Below are positions 24,101 through 35,500 of a stretch of 64,000 nucleotides of DNA, in pieces. The notes under the pieces are model-generated. The model saw only the letters and a list, made by a program, of their open reading frames with translations, made no database searches and was not told the DNA's origin. Within the stretch, counting starts at the first letter, position 1. Every line of letters begins with the position of its first letter. Made by a program: the position numbers and the translations under genes. The stretch comes from Congeria kusceri (lineage: Eukaryota > Mollusca > Bivalvia > Myida > Dreissenidae), in the NCBI GenBank assembly GCA_027627225.1, contig CM051028.1, positions 11,036,201 through 11,100,200 of the forward strand. The letters run 5' to 3'.

Positions 24101-27100
24101 TGACCCCACCTCCCACGTAACACATTTTGTCTGACCCCTCCTCCCACGTAACCAGCGCACCATCAACGAAGATTTTGTCTGACCTCACCTCCTAAGTAAC
24201 CAGCACACCATAAAAGGAGATTTTGTCTGAATCCACCTCCCACTTAACAAGCACACCATCAAAGGACATTCTGTCTGACCCTACCTCCCAAATAACCAGC
24301 ACACCATCAAAAGATATTTTGTCTAACCTCACCTCCCACGTAACCAGCAAACCATCAAAGGAGCTTTTGTCTGACCACATCTCCCACGTAACCAACACAC
24401 CATCAAAGGAGATTTTGTATGACCCCAACTCACATGTAACCAGCAAACCAACAAAGGAGACATTGTCTGACCCCACCTCCCATATAACAGGCACATCAAC
24501 AAAGGATATTATGTCTGAACCCGGCTCCCACGTGACCAGCAAACAAACAAAGGCGATTTTTTTCTGACCCCACCTCTCACATTACAAGCACACCAAGAAA
24601 TGAGATTTTGTCTGACCCCACCTCCCACGTAACAAAATTTGTCTGAAAACAACCTCCCACGTAACCAGCACACCATCAAAGGAGATTTTGTCGGACCCGA
24701 CCTCACATGTAACAAGCACACCATCAAAGGAGATTTTGTCAAACCCCACCTCCCATGTATCAAGCACTCCATCAAAGAAGATTTTGTCTGATACCGCACC
24801 TCCCACGTAACAAGCACAACATCAAAGGAGATTTTGTATAAACCCACCTCTCACGTAACCAGCAAACCAACAAAGGAGACTTTGCCTGACCCCACCTTCC
24901 AAACAACCGTCACACCAACAAAGGAGATTTTGTCTGACCACTTCTCCCACGTAACCAGCACACCAAAAAGAACATTTTGTCTGACCCCACCTCCAACGTA
25001 ACCAGTACACCATCAAAGGAGATGTTGTCTGACCCCACCTGCCTTGTAAAAAGCACACCATCAAAGGATATTTTGTCTGACCCCACCTCCCAAGTAACCA
25101 GCAAACCAACAAAGGAGATTTTGTGCGACCCCACCTTCCATGTAACCAGCAAACCAACAAAGTCGATTTTGTCTGACCCCACCTTCCACATTACAAGCAC
25201 ACCAACAAAAGAGATTTTGTCTGACCCCACCTCCAACATAACACAATTTGTCTGACCCACCTCCCACGTAACCAGAACACCATCAAATAAGATTTTGTCT
25301 GACCTCACCTCCTACGTAACCAGCACACCAGCAAAGGATATTTTGTATGACGCCACACCATCAAAGGAGATTTTGTCTGACACCTCCTCCTACGTAACAA
25401 GCAAACCAAAAAAGGATATTTTGTCCGACCCCACCTTCAATGTAACCAGCAAACCAACAAAGGAGATTTTGTCTGACCCCACCTCCCACGTTACCAGCAA
25501 ACCATCAAAGAAGATTTTGTATGACCCCACATCTCACGTAACCAGAAAACCAACAAAGGAGACTTTGTTTGACCCACCTCCCACATAACTGGCACACCAG
25601 CAAAGAAGATTTCGTCCGACCCCGGCTCCGACGTAACCAGAACACCATCAAAGGCGATTTTTTCTAACCCCAACTCCCACATAACAAGCACACCAACAAA
25701 GGAGATTTTGTCTAACACCACCTCCCAGGGAACAAAATTTGTCTGAACCCGGATCCCACGTAACCAGCAAATCAACAAAGGAGATTTTGTCTGACCCCAC
25801 CTCCCAGGTAACCAGCACACCATCAAAGGAGATTTTGTCTGACCACACCTCCCGCGTAACCAGCACACCATCACCGGATGTTTTGTCTGACTCCACCTCC
25901 CATGTAACAATCACTCCATCAGAGGAGATTTTGTCTGTCCCCACCTCCCATGCAACAAGCACATCATCAAAGGAGATATTGTCTGACCCCACCTCCCAAG
26001 TAACAATCACACCATCAATGGAGATTTTGTCTGACCCCACCTCCCAAGTAACCAGCGCATCATCCACGGAGATTTTGTCTTACCCTACCTCCCACGTAAC
26101 CAGCAAACCAACAAAGGAGATTTTGTCCGACCCCACCTTCCATGTAACCAGCAAACCAACAAAGGAACTTTTGTGTGAACCCATCGCCCACGTAACCAGC
26201 AGACCAACAAAGGACATTTTGTCTGACCCCACCTCCCACGTAACCAGCACAACATCAAATGTGATTTTGTTTGACCCCACCTCTCACGCAACCATCAAAT
26301 CAACAAAGGAGACTTTGTCTGACCCCACCCCTCACATAACTTGCGCACCAACAAAGGAGATTTTATCTGACCCCGGCTCCCACGTAACCAGCACACCAAC
26401 ACAGGAGATTTTGTCCGACACCACTTCCCACGTAACCAGCACACCAACAAAAGAGATTTTGTCTGACCCCACCTCCAACATTACACAATTTGTCTGACCC
26501 ACCTCCCACGTAACCAGAACACCATCAAATAAGATTTTGTCTGACCTCACCTCCTACGTAACCAGCACACCAGCAAAGGATAATTTGTATGAATCCACAC
26601 CATCAAAGGAGATTTGTCTGACACCTCCTCCTACGTAAAAAGCAAACCAAAAAAGGATATTTTGTCCGACCCCACCTTTAATGTAACCAGCAAACCAACA
26701 AAGGAGATTTTGTCTGACCCCACCTCCCACGTTACCAGCACATCATAAAAGGAGATTTTGTCTGTCCGCACCTCCCACGTAACCAGCAAACCATCAAAGA
26801 AGATTTTGTATGACCCCACATCTCACGTAACCAGTAAACCAACAAAGGAGACTTTGTTTGACCCACCTCCCACATAACTGGCACACCAGCAAAGAAGATT
26901 TCGTCTGACCCCCGCTCCGACGTAACCAGAACACCATCAAAGGCGATTTTTTCTAACCCCAACTCCCACATAACAAGCACACCAACAAAGGAGATTTTGT
27001 CTAACACCACCTCCCAGGGAACAAAATTTGTCTGAACCCGGATCCCACGTAACCAGCAAATCAACAAAGGAGATTTTGTCTGACCCCACCTCCCAGGTAA

Positions 27101-27940
27101 CCAGCACACCATCAAAGGAGATTTTGTCTGACACCATCACCCGCGTAACCAGCACACCATCACCTGAGGTTTTGTCTGACTCCACCTCCCATGTAACAAT
27201 CACTCCATCAGAGGAGATTTTGTCTGTCCCCACCTCCCATGCAACAAGCACATCATCAAAGGAGATATTGTCTGACCCCACCTCCCAAGTAACAATCACA
27301 CCATCAATGGAGATTTTGTCTGACCCCACCTCCCAAGTAACCAGCGCATGATCCACGGAGATTTTGTCTTACCCCACCTCCCACGTAACCAGCAAACTAA
27401 CAAAGGAGATTTTGTCCGACCCCACCTTCCATGTAACCAGCAAACCAACAAAGGAACTTTTGTGTGAACCCATCTCCCACGTAACCAGCAGACCAACAAA
27501 GGAAATTTTGTCTGACCCCACCTCCCACGTAACCAGCACAACATCAAATGTGATTTTGTTTGACCCCACCTCTCACGCAACCATCAAATCAACAAAGGAG
27601 ACTTTGTCTGACCCCACCACTCACATAACTTGCGCACCAACAAAGGAGATTTTGTCTGACCCCGGCTCCCACGTAACCAGCACACCATCAAAGGAGATTT
27701 TGTCTGACCCCATCTCACATGTAACCAGCAAACCATCAAAGGAGATTTTGTCTGACACCACCTCCCACGTTACCAGCAAACCATCAAAGGAGATTTTGTC
27801 TGACCCCACCTCCCACGTAACCAACAAACCATCAAAGGAGATTTTGTCCGACCCCACCTCCCATGCAATCAGCAAACCATCAAAGGTGATTTTGTCTGAA
27901 CCCACCTCCCACCCAACCACCACACCAAAAAATGTGATGA
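21133..27940 (+). repeat. 48-bp tandem array, ~140 copies (6.8 kb)
   Basis: The monomer reads roughly 'accagcacaccatcaaagga' + 'gattttgtctgaccccac' + 'ctcccacgta'. It repeats head to tail, with single-base indels and substitutions. The length is a multiple of three, so forward translation gives a 16-residue repeat close to SKEILSDPTSHVTSTP over runs of up to 252 codons. The reverse strand gives SDKISFDGVLVTWEVG and QTKSPLMVCWLRGRWG in two other frames. The forward frame is broken repeatedly by TGA (in 'agctgactatca') and by frameshifts. Larger blocks are duplicated: about 990 bp (22355-23344 against 23345-24345) and about 1.24-1.29 kb (25245-26490 against 26490-27700). The most likely interpretation is an expanded intronic minisatellite. 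A decayed repeat-protein exon is the alternative. Confidence 0.9.
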
Positions 27941-28137
27941 AATGGATTGCACCTTGCATATTTCTTAAAGGAAGGAATTATACTATGTGTTCATACTAAG
28001 TTGTCAAAATGTTTTTGTTAATTTTTGTTTCAATAGGCAATTGAATTAAGTGTTCTAATTTGGATTGTCAAAATTTATAATGACAAGCGTTTGAGAACAG
28101 AAAATGTCCCATTCACTTTCGTTTTCCTTTCTTGCAG

Positions 28138-28193
28138 ACAACAGAGGCAATCTCTACAAGAGATTCAATGCAGGTTTCAAGATTAATCTGCAA
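28138..28193 (+). CDS. Candidate 56-bp exon after the 48-bp array
   Basis: A strong acceptor ('tttcctttcttgcag') precedes and 'gtaaga' follows. Joined to the 20896 exon (phase 2), the frame reads IQQRQSLQEIQCRFQD and then stops at TAA, which would make this the last coding exon. In another phase the whole exon is open as NRGNLYKRFNAGFKINLQ and runs on into 31529 as VKTVEQARQLLLKC before a stop. The splice signals are good. The true frame and the gene it belongs to are not settled. Confidence 0.45.
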
Positions 28194-28586
28194 GTAAGAC
28201 TACGTTAACTATTTCTTATCAGCAAATGTTAAATGTAAATGAATATATCGTCCGAGGTAATGTAATTACATATCAGTTCATACATTTTGTTTTGTAAACC
28301 CTTGCAGCTGAAGGACATCAAACGCGTTTGTCCACCTCAATCATATCATTCATATGGAGCTTTCGCCATATTAATCAGTTTTTCAGTCATTTAACGACGG
28401 TCAATAAACCCACTTAAAACATTTCTTGGGCGTCTTAGCCGATCAAAGAGATTTTGCCAGTACTAAGTGCACATACTTATGCTAGTAACTGACAACTCTG
28501 CCCTAATAACAGTAGCAGAGCAGAACGCAAGCGTCATAGATCTGCTCTGGAAGAAGCTGCAGATATAGAAACTGAAGCACCAAAGA
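28194..28586. other. Intron-like spacer
   Basis: AT-rich sequence with no further exon or repeat that I can support. It ends at the head of the next satellite element. Confidence 0.5.
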
Positions 28587-30214
28587 AACAAGAGGGCCAC
28601 TGTGGCCCTAGGTCGCTCACCTGATATAAATGTATGCAGTTTCATTAAAATATCTCAATAGGTTTTAAAGTTATTGAGCGAAAACAGTTTTTCCATTTTT
28701 AGTAACAGTGACCTTGATCTTGACCCCACCGCCCACTTACATGAAGTAAGGTGTCGCTATAAGTTATCTACGTTTGAAGTTGCATTAAAATGTCTCAATG
28801 CTTTCTTAAGTTATTGAGCTTAAACCGTTTTTCTACTTTTAATAACAGTGACCTTGACCCCACCCACCCCATAAGAAAACACAAGTGAGGTATCGATATA
28901 AGATAGGTGTAATAAGTTTCATTAAAATATCGCAATGCTTTACTTATCAAGTTATTGAGCGGACACTGTTTTTCTATTTTAGTAAAGTGACCTTGACCCC
29001 ACCAACCCCATATGCAATCCCAAGCAATGTGTTGACATAAGGTACTTATGTATTAAGTTTCATTAAAATAGCTCAATGCGTTTTCAAAATATTTAGCGGA
29101 AACAAGTTTTCTATATTTAATAACGGTGACCTTGACCTTTACCCCACCCACCCCATATGCAATCCCAATCAATGTCTCAGAATAATGTATTTATGTATTA
29201 AATTTCATTAAAATATCTCAATGCGTTCTCAAGATATCTAGCGGAAACCGTTTTTCTATTTTTAGTAACAGTGACCTTGACCGCTCCCTCCCCATATGCA
29301 ATCCCATGCGAGGTGTCAATATAAGGCATCTACGTATTAAGTTTCATTAAAATATCTCAATGCCTTCTAAAATTATTGAGCGGAAAAGGTTTTTCTATTT
29401 TTAGTAACAGGAGCCTTGACCTTGAACCCACGCATCCATTTGCAATCCCAATCGAGGTCTCGCTATAATATTTTAACCATATATGAAACCTCTGGGCCTT
29501 GTGGTTTCAGAGAAGAATGTCTAAATCATATTGCCATTTACGTCTATATAAACCATGTGAGCCCGGGTGTCTCCAGCACCACTTTAAAATATTTCATATC
29601 ATATATGAAACCTCTGGGCCTTGCGGTTTCAGAGAAGATTTTAAAATTCATTTGCTATTCAAGTCTATATAAAACATGTGACCCCCGGGATGTGGCCAGT
29701 TTTGACCACAGGGGCATCATTTGAACAATCTTTGTAGAGGACCACTATACAATGTTACATACCAAATATGAAACCTCTGGGCATTGTGGTTTCAGAGAAA
29801 AAGATTTTTAAAGTCATTTTGCTATACAAATCAATATAAACCATGTGACCCCCGGGGCGTGGCCAGTTTTGACCCCAGGGGCATAATTTGAAAAATCTTT
29901 GTAGAGGACACCTAGTGGATGTCAGATATGAAATATGACAGCTCCGAGCCTTGCGATTTCTGAGAAGATTTTTTAAAGTTTTCAGTTTTCAAATCTATTT
30001 TTAACTCTGGTGATCTACATATGCAGCGGACCAAAACGATTTGAAGAACTTTGAAAAAAAGTTTCCCAAGGATCATTCCTGTGAAGTTTCGCGAAAATCT
30101 GCCAAGCGGTTTAGGAGGAGATGTCGATTATATGAAATGTTGACGCACGACGTACACCGGACAATGGCGATCACAAAAGCTCACCAGGGGCACGTTGTGC
30201 TCAGGTGAGCTAAA
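28587..30214 (+). mobile_element. Element with two different satellite cores
   Basis: The head 'aaacaagagggccactgtgg' is at 28587 and 'gtgctcaggtgagctaaaa' closes it at 30214. 28640-29450 is a tandem array of about 140 bp per unit ('agtttcattaaaatatctca', 'agtaacagtgaccttgac', 'catatgcaatccca'). 29460-29940 switches to the 165-bp 'gaccccaggggcat' satellite seen at 3662-6946. It is one element with two core types in series and no coding region. Confidence 0.75.
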
Positions 30215-30496
30215 AAAAAGAGGCGGCATCAGTCGGATCAAACTGATTTACAGACTCAAGAACCTCTTGGTATGTGGTTATGTATAATGCATACCTATTT
30301 ATATAACTAGTGAAGAAAATATCCATAACAATAATAACTTTGGAATCAAATATTCATATATTGAATTAATTTGTTCTTGCATTAAGGGGTGCATATTTTG
30401 TGCCAAATTTAACAATAAGAAAATTTTTAGGGAAAGTTACCCATGACAATCTGAGTACGATAATTGAATAGTTGTGGATGTTGTTTCATCAGCTTG
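30215..30496. other. Spacer
   Basis: No gene or repeat was recognised between the element tail and the inverted-repeat arm. Confidence 0.5.
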
Positions 30497-31310
30497 TTTT
30501 GTGTTCTTAGGAAAGAACCTTAAAGACGATTTGGGTAGTTTTTCTGTGCATCTTTTCGCGCATCAGTGGAGTTGATTTGAATCTTCAAAATGTGAAGTGT
30601 CTTGACAGGTAATACTATTTATTAAATATTGTATACACTGGAATTATCAACTAGAATCAATATTATCATAATAATTGCCATGATTATAGTAGGAGTGTCT
30701 TGTGACTCAATTATTTGTGAAAGTTTGTCAATACAATGAAAACAAAAGTAGAAACACGCAGCCTGAATATTTATCTTGCATATAGCTGTGAACTTGCTAG
30801 CGAATAATGTTAAAGTGTGTTGGCTGTTATAACTTTTTGTACATGGTTATAATCAACTGCTGTTACTAAAATAATTATATGTAATATATATCCATTAACT
30901 TTTATAAGTGTATTGTTACAAATAATGACTGTCATTCCTTCCTGTTTTAACAGAAAAATATATAATACTCACATTTAAACTTTTTTCTCTTGATAATAAG
31001 CACGGTGACCCCCTGTTTTCTTTTGTCCAGTCTATTAAGCATAAAATTATGTATTGAATACAGAAAATTCAGGAATTTTTACAGAACATATTTTTTTCTA
31101 TAGTCACAAACAAGCTTTTATATGATTACAAAATGAAGATTTTATTCGCAAAAAAATGGATGAAAAAGCATTTTTGGCAAATATTATTAAAAAAATTTGA
31201 CCATGTAACGCATTGATTTCTTACAATAAGCCATTTCAACCAATAGAATGTCGCCATGATTTTACCAATCAATGGTCAATACTATTTTTTGCTAAAGTAA
31301 AAGCAACACG
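30497..31310. repeat. Right arm of the 0.8-kb inverted repeat (mate at 1-775)
   Basis: This is the reverse complement of 1-775 with scattered differences. The inner end is near 'aaagacgatttgggtagttt' (30512) and the outer end near 'gctaaagtaa' (31301-31310). It contains no open frame of note. The two arms face each other across 30 kb. Confidence 0.8.
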
Positions 31311-31528
31311 AAGTATTTCTATAATGCATCTACGGGTAGGTCATTTACATGCATTTTCCAAAATATCTATTAGGTGACCCCCATTATTATGATTTCTTTG
31401 TATTAGGCATTGAAAGGTCTACAAAATATGTGAAAATGAAAAATTTCCATTAAAAGGAAAAGCATGTAGAAATAATCTTTAAGTAAAATAGATGGTTACA
31501 CATTTCCATATATATGGTATGTTTTAGG
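31311..31528. other. Intron-like spacer ending in a splice acceptor
   Basis: AT-rich, without a repeat I can name. 'atatggtatgttttag' at its end is a possible acceptor for the next exon. Confidence 0.4.
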
Positions 31529-32097
31529 TGAAAACAGTCGAACAGGCGAGGCAGCTTCTGTTGAAGTGTTGATCAATGGTGACCCCAACTCCTGTGACCC
31601 CTGCACCAGTGACATGTGCTCCTGTGACCCCTGCTCCTGTGACATCTTGTCTGGTGAACCCTGCACCAGTGACCTATGCTCCTGTGACCCCTGCTCTGGT
31701 GAACCCTGCTCCAGGGAGCTATGCTCCAGTGACCCTTCCACCAGTGACCTCTGCTCCGGAGACCTATGCACCAGTGAACTCTGCGCCGTAGACCTATGCT
31801 CCAGTGACTCCTGCTTCGGAGGCCTGTGCACCATAAACCTATGATCCAGTGACCCCGGCTCCAGTGACCCCGGCTCCTGTGACCTCTGCTCTAGCGACCC
31901 GTGCACCAATGATCCCTGCTCCGGTGACCCCTGCTCTTCTGACCCCTCCACCAGTGATCTATGCTGCAACCACACAGGCATCATCGATAGCCACCATGAC
32001 CTCACCAGATACTGTCCCCCGAATTAGTTGCAGGCCTACACCTCATTTGACTATGGAGCACCACCACCATCTGTGTGGACTGTTTCATTATTGGAAA
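31529..32097 (+). CDS. Candidate Pro/Thr-rich repeat exon, disrupted
   Basis: After the acceptor, a 15/30-bp minisatellite ('ccagtgacctatgctcctgt' + 'gacccctgct') runs from about 31576 to 31960. In one frame it encodes a mucin-like repeat of five residues (P-V-T-x-A: 'PVTPAPVTCAPVTPAPVT'). This frame is broken by TGA near 31570, TAG near 31789 and TAA near 31832, then reads on to 32097. In a second frame the same DNA is open from the acceptor ('ENSRTGEAASVEVLINGD') and encodes a cysteine/serine-rich repeat (CDPCTSDLCS), stopping at 31844. Either frame may be ancestral. The repeat is probably part of the gene ending at 40185, or is its pseudogene. Confidence 0.35.
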
Positions 32098-32159
32098 TGA
32101 TGGAAGAACCACTGCATGACGATGAGGTTATTTATTTTCTTGCACCTTTCAACAACTAA
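32034..32159 (+). CDS. Candidate exon, acidic peptide
   Basis: 'gaattagttgcag' could be an acceptor. The next 41 codons are open and look like protein: 'AYTSFDYGAPPPSVWTVS', then 'LLEMMEEPLHDDEV', ending with TAA at 32157. The first base after 'GATGAG' is G and T, but the donor is poor (gttatt). The frame differs from the Pro/Thr frame that overlaps it, so one of the two is wrong or a frameshift has occurred. Confidence 0.3.
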   Translation, partial: AYTSFDYGAPPPSVWTVSLLEMMEEPLHDDEVIYFLAPFNN

Positions 32160-32510
32160 GAGATAAACCATTTCAATAAAGATTCAGTGTTTTTAGGGCC
32201 AATATGAGGCGGAAATTCACCTGCTTAAAAGTATATATTTTCCCCCTATATTTACCTTAAAATTCCTCTCAGAATGTAAACTTTAAAATTTTACTTACAT
32301 AGGACAAAAAATTAACAAGTTGGAGGAATTTTCATAAATAACCCTAGCAATTTTCACCAAATCAAGTTTGTGCACAATCTAAGTTATCATTTGTAACAAA
32401 ACAACTCTACTGTTATATAACAAAGTAGAACATAAAAATATAATATGCTTTTCCATTTGCAGTAAAATTCCCCATCTTAAGGGCAACGCTACCTTTCCCC
32501 CCCTAGGACG

Positions 32511-35500
32511 TCAAGAGGGCCATGATTGCCCTAGGTCGCTCACCTGAGTTTAAGGCATGATAAAGGCTTATTACAATTAAGAGGGACAAATGACTCGAAA
32601 GCACTAACCTGAGTATAACGATCTGGGCCTTGCAGTTTGACGAGACGATTTTTAAAGTCCACATAAACCATGTGAACCCTAGGGCATGGCCTCTTTCTAC
32701 AACTGGGAATATTTGAACAATCTTCGAAGAGGACCTTGCGGTTTTAGAGGAGAAGATTTTTAAAGCCGACTTTCCATATAAGTCTATAAAAACTATGTGA
32801 CCCCAGGGCATTGCTTCTTTTTACCCCAGGGGAATCTTTTAAACAGTCTTTGCAGAGGACCACTTTACAATGTTACATATAAAATATGAAACCTCTGGGT
32901 CTTATGGTTTCAGAGGAGAAGCTTTTTAAAGCTAACTTGCAATATAAGTCAGTTGAAACAATATGACCCCTAGGGCGTGGCCAATTTTAACAATCTTTGT
33001 AGGCACTATACAACGTTACATACTAAATATAAAACCACTGAACCTTGCGGTTCAGATAAGATTTTTAAAGTCATTTTGATATTTATGTCTATATAAACAA
33101 AGTGACCCCCAAGGCTAGGCCAGTTTTGACCCCAGGGGCATCAATAGAACAATCTTTGTAGAGAACCACTATTCAATGCTACATACCAAATATGAATCCA
33201 CTGGGCCTTGTGGTTTCAAAGGAGAAGATTTTTATAGTCATTTTGCTATTTATGTCTATAGAAACAATGTGACCCCAGGGCGTGGCCAGTTTTCACCCCT
33301 GGGGCATCATTTCAATAACCTTTGTAGAGAACCACTATACAATGTTACATACTAAATAAGAAAGCACTGGGTCTTGCGGTTTCAGACAAGAAATATTTTA
33401 AAATCATTTCGCTATTAAAGTCCATATAAACAATGTGACCCCTGTGGCGTGATTTAACCCCAGGGGCATCATTTTAACAATCTTTGGAGAGGACTACTAT
33501 ACAATGTTGCATACCACATTTGCAAATACTGGGCCTTACGGTTTCAGAGGAAAAGATTTTAAAGATATTTTGCTTTTTAAGTGTAAATAACTATAGAACC
33601 TGCGGGGCGGGGCCAGATTTTACCGATTCAGGACAAGGTTTTAAAAGTCATTTTGCTATTTAAGACTTTATAAACAATAAGACCCCGGGGCGTGGACAGT
33701 TTTGACTCCAGGGGCATCATTTGAACAATCTTCATAGAGGACCACTATACAATGTTAAAAACCAAATATGAAAATACTGGGCCTTGTGCTTTCAAAGAAG
33801 ATTACTAAAGTCATTTAGCGATTAAAGTCTATATTAACACTTGACCACCGGGGCGTGGCCAGTTTTGAACCCAGGGACATCATTTGAACAATCTATGTAG
33901 AGGACTACTACACAATGTTTCATACCAAATATGAAAACTCTGGGCCTTATGGTTCCAGAAGTGAAGATTTTTAAAGTAAGTTTGCTGTTTAAGTCTATAT
34001 TTGACCCCAGGGGCATCATTTGAACAATCTTTGTAGAGGACAACTATACAATGTCAAATACCAAATATAAAACCACTGGGCCTTTCCGATTCAGGACAAG
34101 ATTTTAAAAGTCATTTTGTTATTTAAGACTATATAAACAATAAGACCCCGGGGCGTGGACAGTTTTGATTCCCGGGGCATCATTTGAAAAATCTTTGTAG
34201 AGGACTACTATACAATGTTACAAACTAAATATAAAACCTCTGGGCCTTGCGGTTTCAGAAGAAGATTTTTAAATTCATTTTGCTATTTAAGTCTATAATT
34301 ATAAACCATGTGACCCCCAGGGCGTGGCCATTTTGTACCCCAGGGGCATAATGTGAACAATCTTTGTAGAGGACCACTCCACAATGTTTCATTATAAATA
34401 TGAAACCTCCAGGCATTACGGTTTCAAAGAAGATTTTTAAGGCCCACTTGCCATATAAGTCAATACAAGAGCCCTGAGGGCCCTAGGACGCTCACCTGAG
34501 ACCTTGTAAACCAATTGGAATTTGCATCCCCGAGGCGTGGCTTATTTTTATCGCAGGGGCATAAGTTGAACAGCCTTGAACAAACCTCTGGGCCTTGCGG
34601 TTTCAGGTAAAGATTTTTAAAGTCATTTGCTATTTAAGTCTATATAAACCATGTGACCCCTCGGGGGGTGGCCAGATTTGACCCCAGGGGAATAATTTGA
34701 ACACCCTTTGAAGAGGGCCACTATGCAATGTTACGTACCAAAAATAGGAAAGCTGCGGGCTTGCCGTTTCAAAGGAGAAGATTTTTAAAGTCATTTTGCT
34801 ATTTAAGTCTATATAAACCATGTGACCCCCCGGGCGTGACCAGTTTTGACCCCAGGGGCATACTTTGAACAATATTTTGTAGAGGATATCTATAAAATGT
34901 TACATTCCGAATATGAAACCTCTAGGCCTTGCGGTTTCAGAGGAGAAGAATTTTTAAGTCATTTTGCTATTTAAGTCTATATTAACCGTGTGACCCCTGG
35001 GGTGTGGTCTGTTTTGACCCATGAGGAATAATTTAAACACTCTTTGTAGTGGACCACTATAGGATGTTAAATACCAAATACGAAACCAATGGGCCTTGCG
35101 GTTTCAGAAGACAAGATTTTTTAAGACATTTTGCTCTTTAAGTTTATATAAACCATGTGACCCCTGCTGCGTGGCAAGTTTTAACTCCACGGGCATAATT
35201 TGAACAATCTTTGTAGAGGACCAGTATACAATGTTACATACCAAATAACAAACCTCTAGATATTTCGGTTTCTGAGGATAAGATTTTTAAATTCATTTTG
35301 CTATTCAAGTCTATATAAATTATTTGACCCCCGGGGCGTAGCCAGGTTTGACCCCAGGGGCATAAATTGAACAATATTTGTAGAGGACCACTATAGGATG
35401 TTACATACCATATATGAAACCTTTGGGCCTTGCGGTTTCAGACAAGAAGATTTTTAAAGACATTTTGCTATTTAAGTTTATATAAAACATGTGACCCAGG

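Noticed and set aside
21133..27940. CRISPR-like array
   Set aside because: The 48-bp units follow each other directly, without spacers, and diverge along the array. The DNA is eukaryotic, so this is a minisatellite.
22204..27959. Many long minus-strand ORFs (up to 190 codons) as genes
   Set aside because: All follow the 48-bp repeat frame. They overlap forward ORFs in the same units and begin or end where monomers carry stops or indels.
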